A stretch of DNA of 5,107 nucleotides from assembly GCA_002368735.1 (NCBI GenBank), contig DFEQ01000045.1:18958-24064 (forward strand), written 5' to 3'. This document shows, in pieces, positions 4,947 through 5,107 of this stretch. Numbering within the stretch: the stretch's first letter is position 1; every line of letters starts with the position of its first letter. The position numbers were made by a program, and so were the translations under genes. A model generated the notes under the pieces. It saw nothing but the letters and a program-made list of their open reading frames with translations. It was not told the origin of the DNA and made no database searches. The DNA comes from Christensenella sp. UBA3798 (lineage in GTDB: Bacteria > Bacillota > Clostridia > Christensenellales > CAG-1252).

Positions 4947-4993
4947 AAATGCAAGGAAAATGCAATAAAAATGCAAAGTCGTATTGCATGCAA
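4947..4993. repeat. AAATGCAA repeats on an 11-bp period plus TTGCATGCAA palindrome
   Basis: AAATGCAA occurs at 4947-4954, 4958-4965 and 4969-4976, exactly 11 bp apart, so all lie on the same face of the helix. A related palindrome, TTGCATGCAA (4984-4993), contains the ATGCAA core in both orientations. The pattern resembles a multi-copy protein-binding site such as iterons, recombinase arm sites or an operator. It lies just beyond the minus-strand terminator, within the non-homologous tail of the HipA-like frame. Confidence 0.7.
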
Positions 4994-5022
4994 CAAAAAG
5001 AGGCGCCGCGAACGGGCACCTC
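4994..5022 (-). terminator. Rho-independent terminator of the convergent minus-strand gene
   Basis: Read on the minus strand, GAGGTGCC and GGCGCCTC pair over 8 bp with one G.U wobble, around CGTTCGC. A bulged-C alternative puts a UUCG loop at the tip. TTTTTGTT follows. On the plus strand the same stem has a C.A mismatch and no T run, so it acts only leftward. It lies 20 nt beyond the stop of the edge gene. Confidence 0.88.
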
Positions 5023-5041
5023 AATTTGATATAAAAGCGGG

Positions 5042-5107
5042 TTATTTTGCTCTGTGGACGGTACCGCCGACAAGGACAATCATCTTAACCGCCTGCAAGG
5101 AATAATC
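5042..5107 (-). CDS. C-terminal end of an unidentified minus-strand gene, cut by window edge
   Basis: Read from the right edge, 21 codons end in TAA (plus 5042-5044). The last residues are AVKMIVLVGGTVHRAK, with a hydrophobic beta-like stretch and a basic tail that look like real protein. The well-placed minus-strand terminator 20 nt further on supports a gene that stops here. Too little is visible to name the family. It overlaps the end of the plus-strand HipA-like frame, which argues that the plus-strand tail is not genuine coding sequence. Confidence 0.6.
   Translation of the reverse strand, partial: DYSLQAVKMIVLVGGTVHRAK

Larger units (their letters stand above)
4743..5105 (+). pseudogene. 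Truncated HipA-family kinase: N-terminal zinc-ribbon fragment with unrelated tail
   Basis: The 120-residue frame starts with an excellent ribosome site, GGAGGAG (4731-4737), 5 nt before the ATG. Residues 1-51 match the start of HipA-domain kinases of Clostridia and Bacteroides: a Cys cluster CCCCGKPL (Cys3-Cys6), GWHQACVKHFFGT (17-29, with His19 and Cys22 as likely metal ligands), and IPQIEIDEKTLEAIAKEATN. The family then continues with a conserved VPGVQKKLSL-type motif and some 250 more residues carrying the kinase site. None of this appears here in any frame. After about base 4896 the frame runs through phased repeats, a minus-strand terminator and the 3' end of a minus-strand gene, so the tail is probably not evolved coding sequence. 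HipA kinases phosphorylate aminoacyl-tRNA synthetases and are toxins paired with HipB-like antitoxins; no antitoxin gene is seen. This is probably a dead relic, but a short expressed zinc-ribbon peptide cannot be excluded. Confidence 0.7.

Overview
The window looks like chromosomal DNA from an anaerobic Firmicute of the Clostridia/Christensenellales type. This rests on a Soj/Spo0J-like parA-parB pair, a PolC-type DEDDh exonuclease, a CmpB-type membrane protein and Gram-positive style strong Shine-Dalgarno sites and terminators. The lineage is an inference from family resemblance only. The left two thirds is moderately GC-rich; the right end (permease and HipA-like fragment) is visibly richer in A+T.

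Layout, left to right. The window opens inside the 3' end of guaA (+, GMP synthase). Directly after its stop codon comes an array of seven tandem mini-hairpins joined by a nearly constant 7-nt linker, GTGATAT. An isolated hairpin and a bidirectional terminator follow. A small secreted lipoprotein-like gene (-) converges on that terminator. It shares a divergent promoter region with a DnaQ-like 3'-5' exonuclease (+), whose predicted transcript starts at or next to its ATG. Next is a parA-parB operon (+) with its own promoter and a structured leader. Then comes a tRNA-Arg(ACG) with a consensus promoter, a 16-bp palindrome at the start site and a strong terminator. The tRNA carries two C.A mismatches in its stems.

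Right of the tRNA is about 200 bp without a gene. It contains repeated CTACAAAT motifs in both orientations, a run of eight G and a small hairpin. A five-segment membrane protein of the CmpB/putative ABC-transporter type IV family follows on the minus strand, with a clear promoter that sets its start at 4519 rather than further upstream. At the right edge is a plus-strand gene that begins as a zinc-ribbon HipA-family kinase but loses family similarity after about 51 residues. It then runs through a minus-strand terminator into the 3' end of a convergent minus-strand gene cut by the window edge.

Functionally, ParA and ParB are the chromosome-segregation pair; no parS site was seen. The other genes are housekeeping or unassigned and do not form an obvious pathway. 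The least explained elements are the GTGATAT hairpin array (241-379), the mismatched tRNA, and the HipA-fragment junction with its 11-bp phased AAATGCAA repeats.
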